Source: an uncultured Dialister sp. | GTDB taxonomy: Bacteria > Bacillota > Negativicutes > Veillonellales > Dialisteraceae | Length of the DNA: 52,678 nucleotides | Assembly: GCA_900314595.1 (NCBI GenBank) | Contig: OMVW01000009.1 | Location: 1 to 52,678 of the forward strand | Direction: 5' to 3' | Shown here: piece by piece, positions 40,849 to 48,707 of the stretch | Layout of the letters: each line of letters opens with the position of its first letter | Position numbering within the stretch: position 1 is the stretch's first letter | The notes under the pieces: generated by a model | Told to the model about the DNA's origin: nothing | What the model saw: the letters and a program-made list of their open reading frames with translations, nothing else | Database searches by the model: none | Translations under genes and position numbers: made by a program

Positions 40849-42510
40849 TTATTTCACTTCCTGGATAATCGGAAGGATCATGGGTCTTCTCTTTGTCTTG
40901 TCGTAGAAATACTTGCCCAGGGTATCGCGGATCTGGGTCTTGATGGCATTCCATTCGGTGACGTTTCCTGCTTCGCAGCGGTCGAGGACCGATTCGATCC
41001 GTTCTCTGGCTTCGGTGAGGAGGGCTTCGGAGTCCCTTACATAGACGAAGCCTCTGGATACGATATCCGGGCCTGCAAGGACCTGGTTGCTTCCTTTTTC
41101 AAGGGCAATGACTACGATGACCACTCCGTCCTGCGCCAGCTGCTGGCGGTCGCGGATGACGATATTTCCTACATCCCCCACGCCCAGTCCGTCAACGAAG
41201 ACAGGACCTGCCTGGACTTTGCCGTTGATTTTGGCGCTTTTATTGGTGAATTCGAAGATATCCCCATTTTCACCGACCAGGATATTCTGCTTGTTCACTC
41301 CCAGGCTTTCCGCCAGTTCTGCGTGCTGGCAGAGCATGCGGTATTCTCCGTGAACAGGAATGAAGAATTTCGGACGGACGAGAGACAGCATGGTCTTTAA
41401 ATCTTCCTGGGATCCATGGCCGGAGACATGGACTTTCGTGGTGGAGCTGGTGACGAGATGTGCGCCCAGACGCATGAGGTTATCGATGGTGCGGCCTACG
41501 CTCGTTTCATTTCCCGGAATCGGGGAAGCGGAAATAATGACCGTATCTCCTGCGTGAATCTGTACCTGGCGGTGGCTGCCGTCAGCCATGCGGGAGAGGC
41601 CTGCCATCGGTTCGCCCTGGCTGCCTGTGGTGAGGATGCAGAGGCGGTCATCGCGATAGCGGTTCAATTCTTCCGGTTCGATGAACGTGCCTTCCGGTGC
41701 GGTCAGGTAACCCATTTCCAGGGCAATATTGACAACGTTCACCATGGAACGGCCGAAGACGCATACTTTTCTTTTAAAAGCGACAGCAGCGTCCACAGCC
41801 ATCTGGATGCGGGATACGTTGGATGCAAAAGTGGCGAGAATGATGCGGCCCTTTGCATCGCTGTAAGCTTCCATCAGGGACTTTGCAACGACCGCTTCCG
41901 ACTGGGTATAGCCCGGCACCTGGGCATTGGTGGAATCGGCGCAGAGCACCAGGACTCCCCGGTGGCCCAGTTCGGCCAGTTTGTACATATCGGTCAGTTC
42001 ACCATCTACCGGGGAATGATCGAATTTGAAGTCCCCGGAGTGAACGATCGTACCAATCGGCGTGCGCAGGTAGATGCCGCAGGAATCCGGAATGGAATGA
42101 CATACATGGAAGAAACCGAATTTGAATGAACCGGCTTTGAATTCATCCCCCGATTTCACCACATGCAGGTCGTAATTGGTAATATGAGCTTCTTTGAGTT
42201 TGCCTTCGATAAGGCCGCAGGTGAGTCTGGTCGCATAGACCGGGGCCGTTATATCGCGCAAAAGGTAAGACAGAGAGCCAATGTGATCTTCGTGACCATG
42301 GGTGATCAGAATGGCTTTGATCTTATCTTTATTTTCAATTAAATAACTAAAATCGGGGATGACGATATCGATCCCCAGCATGTCTTCTTCCGGGAAAGCC
42401 ATGCCTGCATCAATTACGATAATTTCGTCGCCGTAACGAAAAACAGTCATGTTTTTCCCAATTTCCCCCAGTCCTCCCAGGGGAATAATCTGTAATCTAG
42501 CTTTTGCCAA
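40849..42510 (-). CDS. rnj: Ribonuclease J
   Basis: A 553-aa metallo-beta-lactamase/beta-CASP nuclease with 5'-3' exonuclease and endonuclease activity in mRNA decay and rRNA maturation. The zinc motif is THGHEDHIGS (His71, His73, Asp75, His76). Beta-CASP features include CADSTNAQVPGYTQSE, TTGSQGEPMAGLSRMADG and SGHGSQEDLKTML. Translation starts at TTG (42510) with GGAGG 6 nt upstream. J1 versus J2 cannot be distinguished. Confidence 0.95.
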   Translation of the reverse strand: MAKARLQIIPLGGLGEIGKNMTVFRYGDEIIVIDAGMAFPEEDMLGIDIVIPDFSYLIENKDKIKAILITHGHEDHIGSLSYLLRDITAPVYATRLTCGLIEGKLKEAHITNYDLHVVKSGDEFKAGSFKFGFFHVCHSIPDSCGIYLRTPIGTIVHSGDFKFDHSPVDGELTDMYKLAELGHRGVLVLCADSTNAQVPGYTQSEAVVAKSLMEAYSDAKGRIILATFASNVSRIQMAVDAAVAFKRKVCVFGRSMVNVVNIALEMGYLTAPEGTFIEPEELNRYRDDRLCILTTGSQGEPMAGLSRMADGSHRQVQIHAGDTVIISASPIPGNETSVGRTIDNLMRLGAHLVTSSTTKVHVSGHGSQEDLKTMLSLVRPKFFIPVHGEYRMLCQHAELAESLGVNKQNILVGENGDIFEFTNKSAKINGKVQAGPVFVDGLGVGDVGNIVIRDRQQLAQDGVVIVVIALEKGSNQVLAGPDIVSRGFVYVRDSEALLTEARERIESVLDRCEAGNVTEWNAIKTQIRDTLGKYFYDKTKRRPMILPIIQEVK

Positions 42511-42669
42511 GATTAACCTCCTTTATTCAGTTGTAATTTTTCGAGTCTTCATGTTTAAATACAAATATATATGAAATATGAAAAGCCGTTCCATAGTCGC
42601 TTGTATCATTATATCACATGGGGAAAGAGTATGCGGAAATAATTGGTCTTGGGAAATATTTCGACATCC

Positions 42670-42699
42670 TTCTTCGTGATTCGTTGTTCGTTCTTCGTG
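42670..42699 (+). repeat. TTCGTTG heptamer array
   Basis: CTTCGTGA, TTCGTTG, TTCGTTC, TTCGTGC. No adjacent GC hairpin. Confidence 0.7.
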
Positions 42700-42763
42700 C
42701 CGGTTTGAGTTTTTCGCCAAAGTGAATGGAAACGGAAGGATGAGATGACTTTTGTGCCGGGAA

Positions 42764-42830
42764 TTGTCGGGGTTAATTTCGGGATTGTCGGGGCTGTCGG
42801 GAAGGTGGCGCCCTTCGGGCGCAGAGTTTT
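42764..42830 (+). repeat. 9-nt TCGGGGCTG array and hairpin, unit 1
   Basis: TCGGGATTG, TCGGGGCTG, TCGGGAAGG, then GCGCCC (42808-42813)/GGGCGC (42817-42822). About 47 bp are repeated at 42909-42956. Confidence 0.8.
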
Positions 42831-42894
42831 ATATGCGGAAATAGCATGAACTATGGAATGAAGCTTTAAGGGGAAAGGACTTTCGAATCGGGGA

Positions 42895-42960
42895 TTATCG
42901 GGAATAATTTCGGGGATGTCGGGGCTGTCGGGAAGGTGGCGCCCTTCGGGCGCAGTTTTT
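42895..42960 (+). repeat. 9-nt TCGGGGCTG array and hairpin, unit 2
   Basis: TCGGGGATG, TCGGGGCTG, TCGGGAAGG, then GCGCCC (42939-42944)/GGGCGC (42948-42953) and TTTTT. Tandem copy of unit 1, with no plus-strand gene upstream. Confidence 0.8.
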
Positions 42961-43034
42961 GATAGGGCCTTCAGCTCTCAATTGGCATGACATGCTTTAT
43001 TTTCAACTTCGAATTATTGTTCCACATATTGCCA

Positions 43035-43145
43035 AGTACCGATAGTACACCCCTTCCCCCGCCTTTGGCGCACCAACCTCCCCTGGTCAGGGGAGGTCCC
43101 GGAGCGAAGCGGAGGGGAAAGGGTCGTACGATCGTAAGCATCGAG
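43035..43145 (-). repeat. REP-like element, copy 4
   Basis: TACCGATAGTACACCCC, then CCTCCCCTGGTCAGGGGAGG, GGAGCGAAGCGGAGGGG and GTCGTACGATCG. Palindromic modules shared with 2542 and 25276. Confidence 0.6.
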
Positions 43146-43208
43146 AATGAGCTGAAAGGAAAGCACATGCCCCCTCAAGGGGACACTGGGTGGGATAGTG
43201 ACGTTGAC

Positions 43209-43413
43209 GGTTTGAGTCATTACCCATTAACCATTAACCCCAATGTGCAGTTTCGCGAATGAAATGACATTATAGTTGTCCAGCCCCATTACCTGTTCCC
43301 CTATGTACAGTTATACGAAATGAAGTGATCCTCACTGAAGAAAGTCTTTCGACCGGTTACCCATTAACCCCAATGTACAGCTTCCCGGACGGAATGACAT
43401 CACAGTTATTCAT
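43209..43413 (+). repeat. Three tandem CCATTAA/GTACAG elements
   Basis: Copies near 43209, 43284 and 43359 each have CCCATTAA or similar, then ATGTACAG or ATGTGCAG, then CGAATGAAATGAC-like sequence, about 75 bp apart. Confidence 0.75.
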
Positions 43414-43427
43414 GATTATCTCATACA

Positions 43428-43506
43428 AAATGCGGCGCCTTCTACTGTTGCGCCGCACCTTCCCGATAATCCCGATACCCCCGAGACTCCCGCGACTCCC
43501 GATCCA
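43428..43506 (-). repeat. Hairpin and 9-nt CCCGATAAT array
   Basis: GCGGCGC (43432-43438)/GCGCCGC (43450-43456), ACCTTC, then CCCGATAAT, CCCGATACC, CCCGAGACT, CCCGCGACT at exact 9-nt spacing. It lies upstream of the FliB-like gene, off the usual 3' position. Confidence 0.82.
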
Positions 43507-43565
43507 AAGGTATTTATTCTTTTGGTCAACCTTTTGAAACCAATACAATCTAAAAACCGTCCCCA

Positions 43566-43594
43566 TTAACCATCAACTCCAACCTTGCTATAAT
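43566..43594 (+). promoter_or_regulatory. Promoter of the FliB-like gene
   Basis: TTAACC (43566-43571), 17-nt spacer, TATAAT (43589-43594). The -35 is formed by a CCATTAACC repeat unit. Confidence 0.6.
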
Positions 43595-43634
43595 AAAGAC
43601 AGCATTTCCGGATATTTCCAAGGAGGCCTCCGCC

Positions 43635-44576
43635 ATGATTCACATTTTCCCGTCTTTCTTTCCCGACTTTGCCTGCAAAGCGGACCATTGTCTTCATACC
43701 TGCTGCCAGACCTGGGAAATCGATATCGACCCGGAAACGGAGAAGCGGTACCGTGAGACCGAGGGGCCTCTGGGAAAGGAGCTCTCGGAATGGATGAAGA
43801 AATCGGACGACGGGTCCACCTGTTTCCGCCTGAATGAGAAGGGATATTGTCATTTCCTCACGGAAAAAGGGCTCTGCCGGCTGTACCTCTTAAAAGGGCC
43901 TTCTTATATGTGCGATATCTGCACCGCCCATCCCAGGTTTTATAAATACACTTTCAATCCCATGACCGATGAAGAAGTGGAGCTTTCGGGCACCGGACTA
44001 TGCTGCGAAAGGACGGTGGAGCAGATTTTCGAGCTCAAGGGGCCCATCACCTTTTCCACGGCCGAAGGGAAAAGGGTCTCCATGGAGGAAATCCTTCACA
44101 TCCTGGGCTCCGATTCGGAACCGGGATACAACCATTTCATCCCGGAATTTGAAGAAGTGGACGCCCGCCTCCTGCTGAAAAGGCTCTTCGAAACGGAGCC
44201 CATCGATACAGCATGGACGGAAAACCTCTCTTTCCTCAAAAATCATCTCCCTGTCCTTCTCCCCAAATTAAAAAGACTGGCCGGGAAATATCGTTTCTAT
44301 TTCGATAATCTTTACCAGTACATCCTTTTCCGCCAGCTGGACATGCTGGAATCCTATGACCTTTCCGTCCTCATCCGATATGTGGATGAAAGTATTTTCT
44401 TCATCCTCCTGGAAACATCCCGGACAGACGACCTCCTCCGCTCCCCCGCCCGCTGGTCCGAACAGATCGAATACGATACGGACAATGTGACCATCCTTTT
44501 AGACAGCATAGCCGAAGAATACGGATACGGAGAAAACGAAATCGGCCCGGATCCGGAGTTCTACGATGAAAGATAA
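43635..44576 (+). CDS. FliB-like (flagellin lysine-N-methylase family) cysteine-cluster protein
   Basis: A 313-aa protein with the cysteine signature of the FliB / CxxCxxCC-type family: HCLHTCCQTWEIDID near residue 18, ENKGYCHFL and KGLCRLY, CDICTAHPRFYKY and GLCCERT. The cysteines probably bind a metal or Fe-S centre. The family name comes from flagellin lysine methylation in Salmonella, but members are common in non-motile bacteria. No flagellar gene is in this window, so another substrate is likely. AAGGAGG precedes the ATG. Apparently monocistronic. Confidence 0.82.
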   Translation: MIHIFPSFFPDFACKADHCLHTCCQTWEIDIDPETEKRYRETEGPLGKELSEWMKKSDDGSTCFRLNEKGYCHFLTEKGLCRLYLLKGPSYMCDICTAHPRFYKYTFNPMTDEEVELSGTGLCCERTVEQIFELKGPITFSTAEGKRVSMEEILHILGSDSEPGYNHFIPEFEEVDARLLLKRLFETEPIDTAWTENLSFLKNHLPVLLPKLKRLAGKYRFYFDNLYQYILFRQLDMLESYDLSVLIRYVDESIFFILLETSRTDDLLRSPARWSEQIEYDTDNVTILLDSIAEEYGYGENEIGPDPEFYDER

Positions 44577-44697
44577 ACTTTGATGGCGATTTAGTCCGTG
44601 GAACTGTTGGCAGTTCGCAGTTATCGGACTATTGTGGAAAGCCGGACTTTGGATTTTCAGGGACTAAGCATTAAGGTAATGGCTAATGGATAATGGA

Positions 44698-44750
44698 TTC
44701 AATCTTCGATGGCTGTCTATTTATTTATGTTGAAAAACCGTACATTGAGG
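44698..44750 (-). repeat. Partner arm of the 53-bp inverted repeat
   Basis: Exact reverse complement of 39332-39384. It includes CCTCAATGTACGG and a 40-bp unique tail, so it is not just the short common element. Confidence 0.9.
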
Positions 44751-44856
44751 TTAGCAGTATCGATGACTGTTTTGCCATTCTGCCCTTGAAGGGGTTAATG
44801 GTTAATAGCGGAGCAACTGTACAAACAGACGAATACATGAAAGTTCCCTGTACAGA

Positions 44857-45050
44857 TGCCTTCAAAGCTCAAGTCGGACCGGCAGGCCGCACGAATACTT
44901 CAAAGCTCCAGGCATAATCGCCTCCGAAGTCCCCGCCGAAACGACAGGCCCTACGAATAATTCAGAGTTCCGGGCTCATAAGCCTCCAACATACCCGCCA
45001 CGCCGGCCGGCTATTCGAATACTTCAAAGTTGTCCTCTCATCTGCCTCTA
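44857..45050 (+). repeat. 62-bp tandem repeats upstream of the nucleoside phosphorylase gene
   Basis: CGAATACTTCAAAG-type blocks recur at 44892, 44954 and 45016 (exact 62-bp spacing), with a partial unit at 44861. Each has GCCTCC-like and CCGCC/CGGC blocks between. Confidence 0.75.
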
Positions 45051-45079
45051 TCCTTTCAATTGAAAGAAGGTATGCCTTT

Positions 45080-45832
45080 ATGACCAATATCCCCCTCTCC
45101 GAATTCACCCCCACTCCCGGCCTTATTTCCCCGGATTTTGAAAAATTGGACCTTCACCTCCCGAAGCGCTGCCTCCTTGCTTTTCTCGGCGAAAAGCGGA
45201 TCGATGCTTTTGCGAAATCGAGAGGAGGAGAAATCATTGGAAAATTTCTCTCCCTCACGAAGACATTTCCTCTTTATCAGATTCCCGGTGAAAAAGAGGA
45301 TATCCTCCTCGTGCAGGCGCCTGCCGGAGCGCCGGCAGCGGTGCTGATTGAAGACCGGCTCTTTGCCTATGGGGTGGAAAAAGTCCTGGCCATCGGCTGC
45401 TGCGGTGCTCTCTCGGATATTCCGGAGAATTGTTTCTTCCCTATCGAAAAAGCCCTTCGGGACGAAGGGACTTCTTTCCATTATCTGCCGCCGGAGCGGT
45501 TTGTGGAACTTCCGAAAGAGCCGCTGGAAAAGCTGAAGAAATTTTACGAAGAGAAAGGCTATCCCTTCCATCCGGCCACGACCTGGACCAGTGACGGTTT
45601 TTTCAGGGAGACGAGGGAAAAGATTGAAATGAGGAAGAAAGAAGGCTGCACTCTCGTGGATATGGAAGCAAGCGCCCTCGCGGCCTGCGCGATTTTCAGG
45701 AAGAAAAATTTTGCCCAGATCTTGTTCACTGCCGATACGCTTGCCAGAATGACCCACGACCAGAGAAACTGGGGAGCCGAAAGCCGGATGGCGGCACTGA
45801 TCCTGGGAATGGAAGCAGTACAGGCGATTTAG
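45080..45832 (+). CDS. Nucleoside phosphorylase (PNP/UDP family 1)
   Basis: A 250-aa enzyme of the purine-nucleoside/uridine phosphorylase fold, which cleaves nucleosides with phosphate. The glycine-rich VLAIGCCGALSDI stretch and the substrate motif TLVDMEASALAACA (about 190-203), with Met-Glu contacting the ribose, are visible. It resembles uridine phosphorylase-like or short PNP forms more than MTA/SAH nucleosidase. Preference for purine or pyrimidine is undecided. The ribosome site is modest (GAAGG, 9 nt). A 62-bp tandem repeat lies directly upstream. Confidence 0.85.
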   Translation: MTNIPLSEFTPTPGLISPDFEKLDLHLPKRCLLAFLGEKRIDAFAKSRGGEIIGKFLSLTKTFPLYQIPGEKEDILLVQAPAGAPAAVLIEDRLFAYGVEKVLAIGCCGALSDIPENCFFPIEKALRDEGTSFHYLPPERFVELPKEPLEKLKKFYEEKGYPFHPATTWTSDGFFRETREKIEMRKKEGCTLVDMEASALAACAIFRKKNFAQILFTADTLARMTHDQRNWGAESRMAALILGMEAVQAI

Positions 45833-45837
45833 CTATT

Positions 45838-45878
45838 AGCAGTTAGCCATTAACCATTAACTATCAGCCATTCGCTAT
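45838..45878. repeat. CCATTAA-type heptamer array 3' of the phosphorylase gene
   Basis: GCAGTTAG, CCATTAA, CCATTAA, CTATCAG, CCATTCG at 7-nt spacing, directly after the stop codon. Confidence 0.7.
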
Positions 45879-45903
45879 TGACTCATCTCATATTTTTCTT
45901 TAC

Positions 45904-45931
45904 TTGACCGGCATACATATGATATTATATC
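45904..45931 (+). promoter_or_regulatory. Promoter and palindrome upstream of bcp
   Basis: TTGACC (45904-45909) and TATATC (45926-45931), 16 nt apart. The 11-bp palindrome GATAT-T-ATATC (45921-45931) covers the -10 and could be a peroxide- or metal-sensing (PerR/Fur-like) operator; this is only a guess. Confidence 0.4.
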
Positions 45932-45974
45932 GATAGAAATCGAAATAAATATTTCTTATATAAGGAGGCTTATT

Positions 45975-46436
45975 ATGGCACTTGTGATTGGCGAAAAGGC
46001 GCCGGATTTCACTCTTCCTTCCGATTCCGGCAAAGATATTTCCCTTCATGACTTCGAAGGGCAGAAGGTGATTCTTTATTTCTACCCGAAGGACAATACG
46101 TCCGGCTGCACCCTGGAAGCGAAAGCGTTCCGGGACCATCTGGAAGATTTCAAAAAGCTTGGCTATGTGGTCCTGGGCGTATCCAGGGATTCCGTGAAGA
46201 AGCACTGCAATTTCCGGGATAAATACGAGCTCACCTTCCCCCTCCTTTCCGATGCGGAAGAAGTGGTGGTGAACCTGTACGGAGTCCTTAAGGAAAAGAT
46301 GATGTACGGAAAGAAATCTATCGGCATCGAACGGTCCACCTTCATCATCGATGAAAAAGGAAATCTGGTGAAAGAATACCGCAAAGTCAAGGCCGCTTCC
46401 CACGTGAACGACCTTCTCAAAGACCTGGGAGCCTGA
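45975..46436 (+). CDS. bcp: Thioredoxin-dependent peroxiredoxin (Bcp/PrxQ)
   Basis: A 153-aa peroxiredoxin that reduces H2O2 and organic peroxides. The peroxidatic Cys45 sits in FYPKDNTSGCTLEAKAFRD. The usual PrxQ resolving cysteine five residues later is Lys50, so this is not a classic C-x4-C PrxQ. Cys78 (KKHCNF) is the only other cysteine and may resolve, or an external thiol may act. AAGGAGG precedes the ATG. A strong terminator (46445-46484) follows. Appears monocistronic. Confidence 0.93.
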   Translation: MALVIGEKAPDFTLPSDSGKDISLHDFEGQKVILYFYPKDNTSGCTLEAKAFRDHLEDFKKLGYVVLGVSRDSVKKHCNFRDKYELTFPLLSDAEEVVVNLYGVLKEKMMYGKKSIGIERSTFIIDEKGNLVKEYRKVKAASHVNDLLKDLGA

Positions 46437-46444
46437 ATGTATGT

Positions 46445-46484
46445 AAAAAGCTGTGTAATGGCAGGTCCGTTACACAGCTTTTTT
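46445..46484. terminator. Terminator of bcp
   Basis: AAAAAGCTGTGTAA (46445-46458) pairs with TTACACAGCTTTTT (46470-46483), then T-rich. Confidence 0.92.
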
Positions 46485-46494
46485 ATTTTATAAA

Positions 46495-46565
46495 TAAAAG
46501 GGCGCGCCCGTATTTCTGAAGCGCGCCCACCAACACTTATCACTTACCACTTATCACTTGCCACT
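46495..46565 (-). repeat. Terminator and ACTTATC heptamer array 3' of the transferase gene
   Basis: GGGCGCGC (46500-46507)/GCGCGCCC (46521-46528), CACCAAC, then ACTTATC, ACTTACC, ACTTATC, ACTTGCC, ACT. The array reaches into the stop codon of the flanking gene. Confidence 0.85.
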
Positions 46566-48378
46566 ATTTCTTCCACACCGGGTCGTCAGCAATTTTCTTC
46601 TTTCTTTCAAAAGTCGTCGCATTATCCATGGTGAGGAAATAATCCTTCGAGGACCAGTCGTACTTCGAATGGTAGAAATTGGTCCTTGCCCGCCAGATGC
46701 CGGTAACCGTATCGAAAGCCAGATCATTGGTGAAGACCTGATTTTCATGAGCCTTGAGGACCGGCATGAGTTCCGGATGAGCGGCCTGGTAATCAGGAGA
46801 AAGATAAACAAAGAAAGGAATATGGACCATATCATAGAAGAAAGGCGAAGTGGTATGGTAGTGCTCCATATTTTCCCCATGATCGGAGAAATAAATCATG
46901 GACTTCATATTGAGATTTTCCTTGGCGTATTCGAATATTTCCTTCATCACCAGATCATCATAGGCGATGGTCAGGTCGTAATCGTGGTATTTATCCCCTG
47001 CGGATACGCCCAGTTTGTCCCGAAGGTTCACGGGCACTCTGGCGATATAGGTATAATGGCTGCCATCGATATTGATGAAAATGACCTGCTTCTTGTGCTT
47101 CGGCATCCGTTTCAGGATATCCAGGGTGTATCCGTCGTAATTCTTTTCCCAGTAGGAATCGTCGCAGCGCTCGGCAATCATGGTGACTCCGGCAGAAGAC
47201 ATGGAACTCCGGTTATGGAAGGAAATCCAGGTGGTGTAGTAACCTGCCGCTTTTGCCACATCTACCATGGACACCACATCTTCAAAAGAACTGTCTCCAT
47301 ATTGGCTGGCGCTGGTCATGGCATAGGAAAGAGAGAAGAGTGTATTCGGGAAATTGGAATAAGCCTTGTAGCCCAGGGCGAAATCTTTCGTCTTTGCCAT
47401 CTCGGAAAGCCAGGGCGTCGTTTCCTCCGGATAGTCCGGGGTAAATGCCTTCATATGATCCCGGCTGGCGCTTTCACCGATAATGACGATATGGGTGCCC
47501 TCATCGATACCGGAATTCGGGTCCGGCAGCACGAAAGCCATTGTCTTCACATTCTTGTCCAGATTATCAGAAAGCTTCTGGAGCAGAGAAAATTCACTGC
47601 CCTTGGAATTGAGGGCACGGATCATGGACGCCGGGAATACATGGGTGATCTGGCGATAGAAACCGCCCACGAAGAGGATGGAAATCACGGCAAGGCCAAG
47701 GGCGAATCCTTTTCCATCTCCCCGAAGGTAAGAGCCTTCGAAACTCCTTGCCTTCTTCATGAGGCGTCTTGCAAAAGCAGTGGCCAGGGAGACTACAAAA
47801 AGGAATGCCACCACAGCCATGATGATATGGGCAGGAGACCCCATGGTACGGAGGAAATCCTTGATTTCCTTCAGATGGGTGGACCGGACGGCCAGCATGG
47901 CAAACATATCCATTTCCCCGCCAAAGAGGATGTAGTAACCGATATAAATGAAAGGCAGAAGGAGCATAAAAAAGGCAAAAAGCCCCGCTATAAAAGTCCA
48001 GAGTCCCTTCAGCTTCCGAATCCGTCCCGTAATGGAGGTATACACATAGGGCAGCGCAAAAAGGAGGCCCCCCAGCACATAGTAATCGCCCAGATGCTTT
48101 TTCTCAGGAAGGGACGCAAAACCGTAAGCCCAGGTAAAAGTACCCATCCAGAGAAGGGGAAGAATGACGGCGATGGGAAGGAGGATTTTCAGATAATTCC
48201 TGTCCATTACGAAATTCAGGCCGAAGGAAACGATGAAAAATATAAGGAGCCCCGCGCCCAGCCGCGGCTGTACGTAGGAATGAATATCAGCAAAATCGCC
48301 ACCCAAATGAAGAAGGCCCATAATCACCAGAGCTGAGACGATGGGCCAGAGAATGGAAGAAAACAACGCTTTTTTCAT
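46564..48378 (-). CDS. Membrane-anchored sulfatase-fold phosphoethanolamine transferase
   Basis: A 604-aa protein with five or six N-terminal membrane helices (to about residue 245) and a large outer-facing sulfatase/alkaline-phosphatase domain. The catalytic region HIVIIGESASRDHMKAFTP has the pattern of CptA/EptA-type transferases, with a serine where EptA has the nucleophilic threonine. Later NIDGSHYTY and YFSDHGENMEHYH supply metal ligands. It probably adds phosphoethanolamine to lipid A or core sugar, implying an LPS outer membrane. Lipoteichoic acid synthase is the main alternative. Confidence 0.85.
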   Translation of the reverse strand: MKKALFSSILWPIVSALVIMGLLHLGGDFADIHSYVQPRLGAGLLIFFIVSFGLNFVMDRNYLKILLPIAVILPLLWMGTFTWAYGFASLPEKKHLGDYYVLGGLLFALPYVYTSITGRIRKLKGLWTFIAGLFAFFMLLLPFIYIGYYILFGGEMDMFAMLAVRSTHLKEIKDFLRTMGSPAHIIMAVVAFLFVVSLATAFARRLMKKARSFEGSYLRGDGKGFALGLAVISILFVGGFYRQITHVFPASMIRALNSKGSEFSLLQKLSDNLDKNVKTMAFVLPDPNSGIDEGTHIVIIGESASRDHMKAFTPDYPEETTPWLSEMAKTKDFALGYKAYSNFPNTLFSLSYAMTSASQYGDSSFEDVVSMVDVAKAAGYYTTWISFHNRSSMSSAGVTMIAERCDDSYWEKNYDGYTLDILKRMPKHKKQVIFINIDGSHYTYIARVPVNLRDKLGVSAGDKYHDYDLTIAYDDLVMKEIFEYAKENLNMKSMIYFSDHGENMEHYHTTSPFFYDMVHIPFFVYLSPDYQAAHPELMPVLKAHENQVFTNDLAFDTVTGIWRARTNFYHSKYDWSSKDYFLTMDNATTFERKKKIADDPVWKK

Positions 48379-48639
48379 GAGAGTCCTCTTTATATCTATG
48401 TAAAGAATAGTAAATATTACGTAAACCCATTGTTATTTTAGCATATTCAAGAAAGCCTTGCAGGATTTTCTGACCATCAGTCTCAGAGAATTGGGGAATG
48501 GACCCCGGAAGCGGCAGTGTCTTTTCAGCCGAAAACTGCAAATAATGGTTAATTGGTAATAGGTAATGGCTAATGACTGAAAAGTGACTCCCGCCAATCG
48601 GGAGCCGAAGGCCCATATAAAACGCCCGAAAGGTGCCGC

Positions 48640-48662
48640 CTTCCCGCAATCCGAAATCCGTT
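48640..48662 (-). repeat. Short CCGAAAT heptamer array
   Basis: GCCTTC, then CCGCAAT, CCGAAAT, CCG. It lies beyond the terminator of the gene at 48708. Confidence 0.65.
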
Positions 48663-48675
48663 TTTTCCAATTTAA

Positions 48676-48703
48676 AAGTGCCTTCCAACTATGAAAGGCA
48701 CTT
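48676..48703 (-). terminator. Terminator of the 234-aa membrane protein gene
   Basis: AAGTGCCTT (48676-48684) pairs with AAGGCACTT (48695-48703), with TTTT following in minus sense. Confidence 0.8.
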
Positions 48704-48707
48704 CTTA

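Noticed and set aside
44693..44917. 74-codon plus ORF
   Set aside because: It lies entirely in the inverted repeat and 62-bp repeat units and has no ribosome site.
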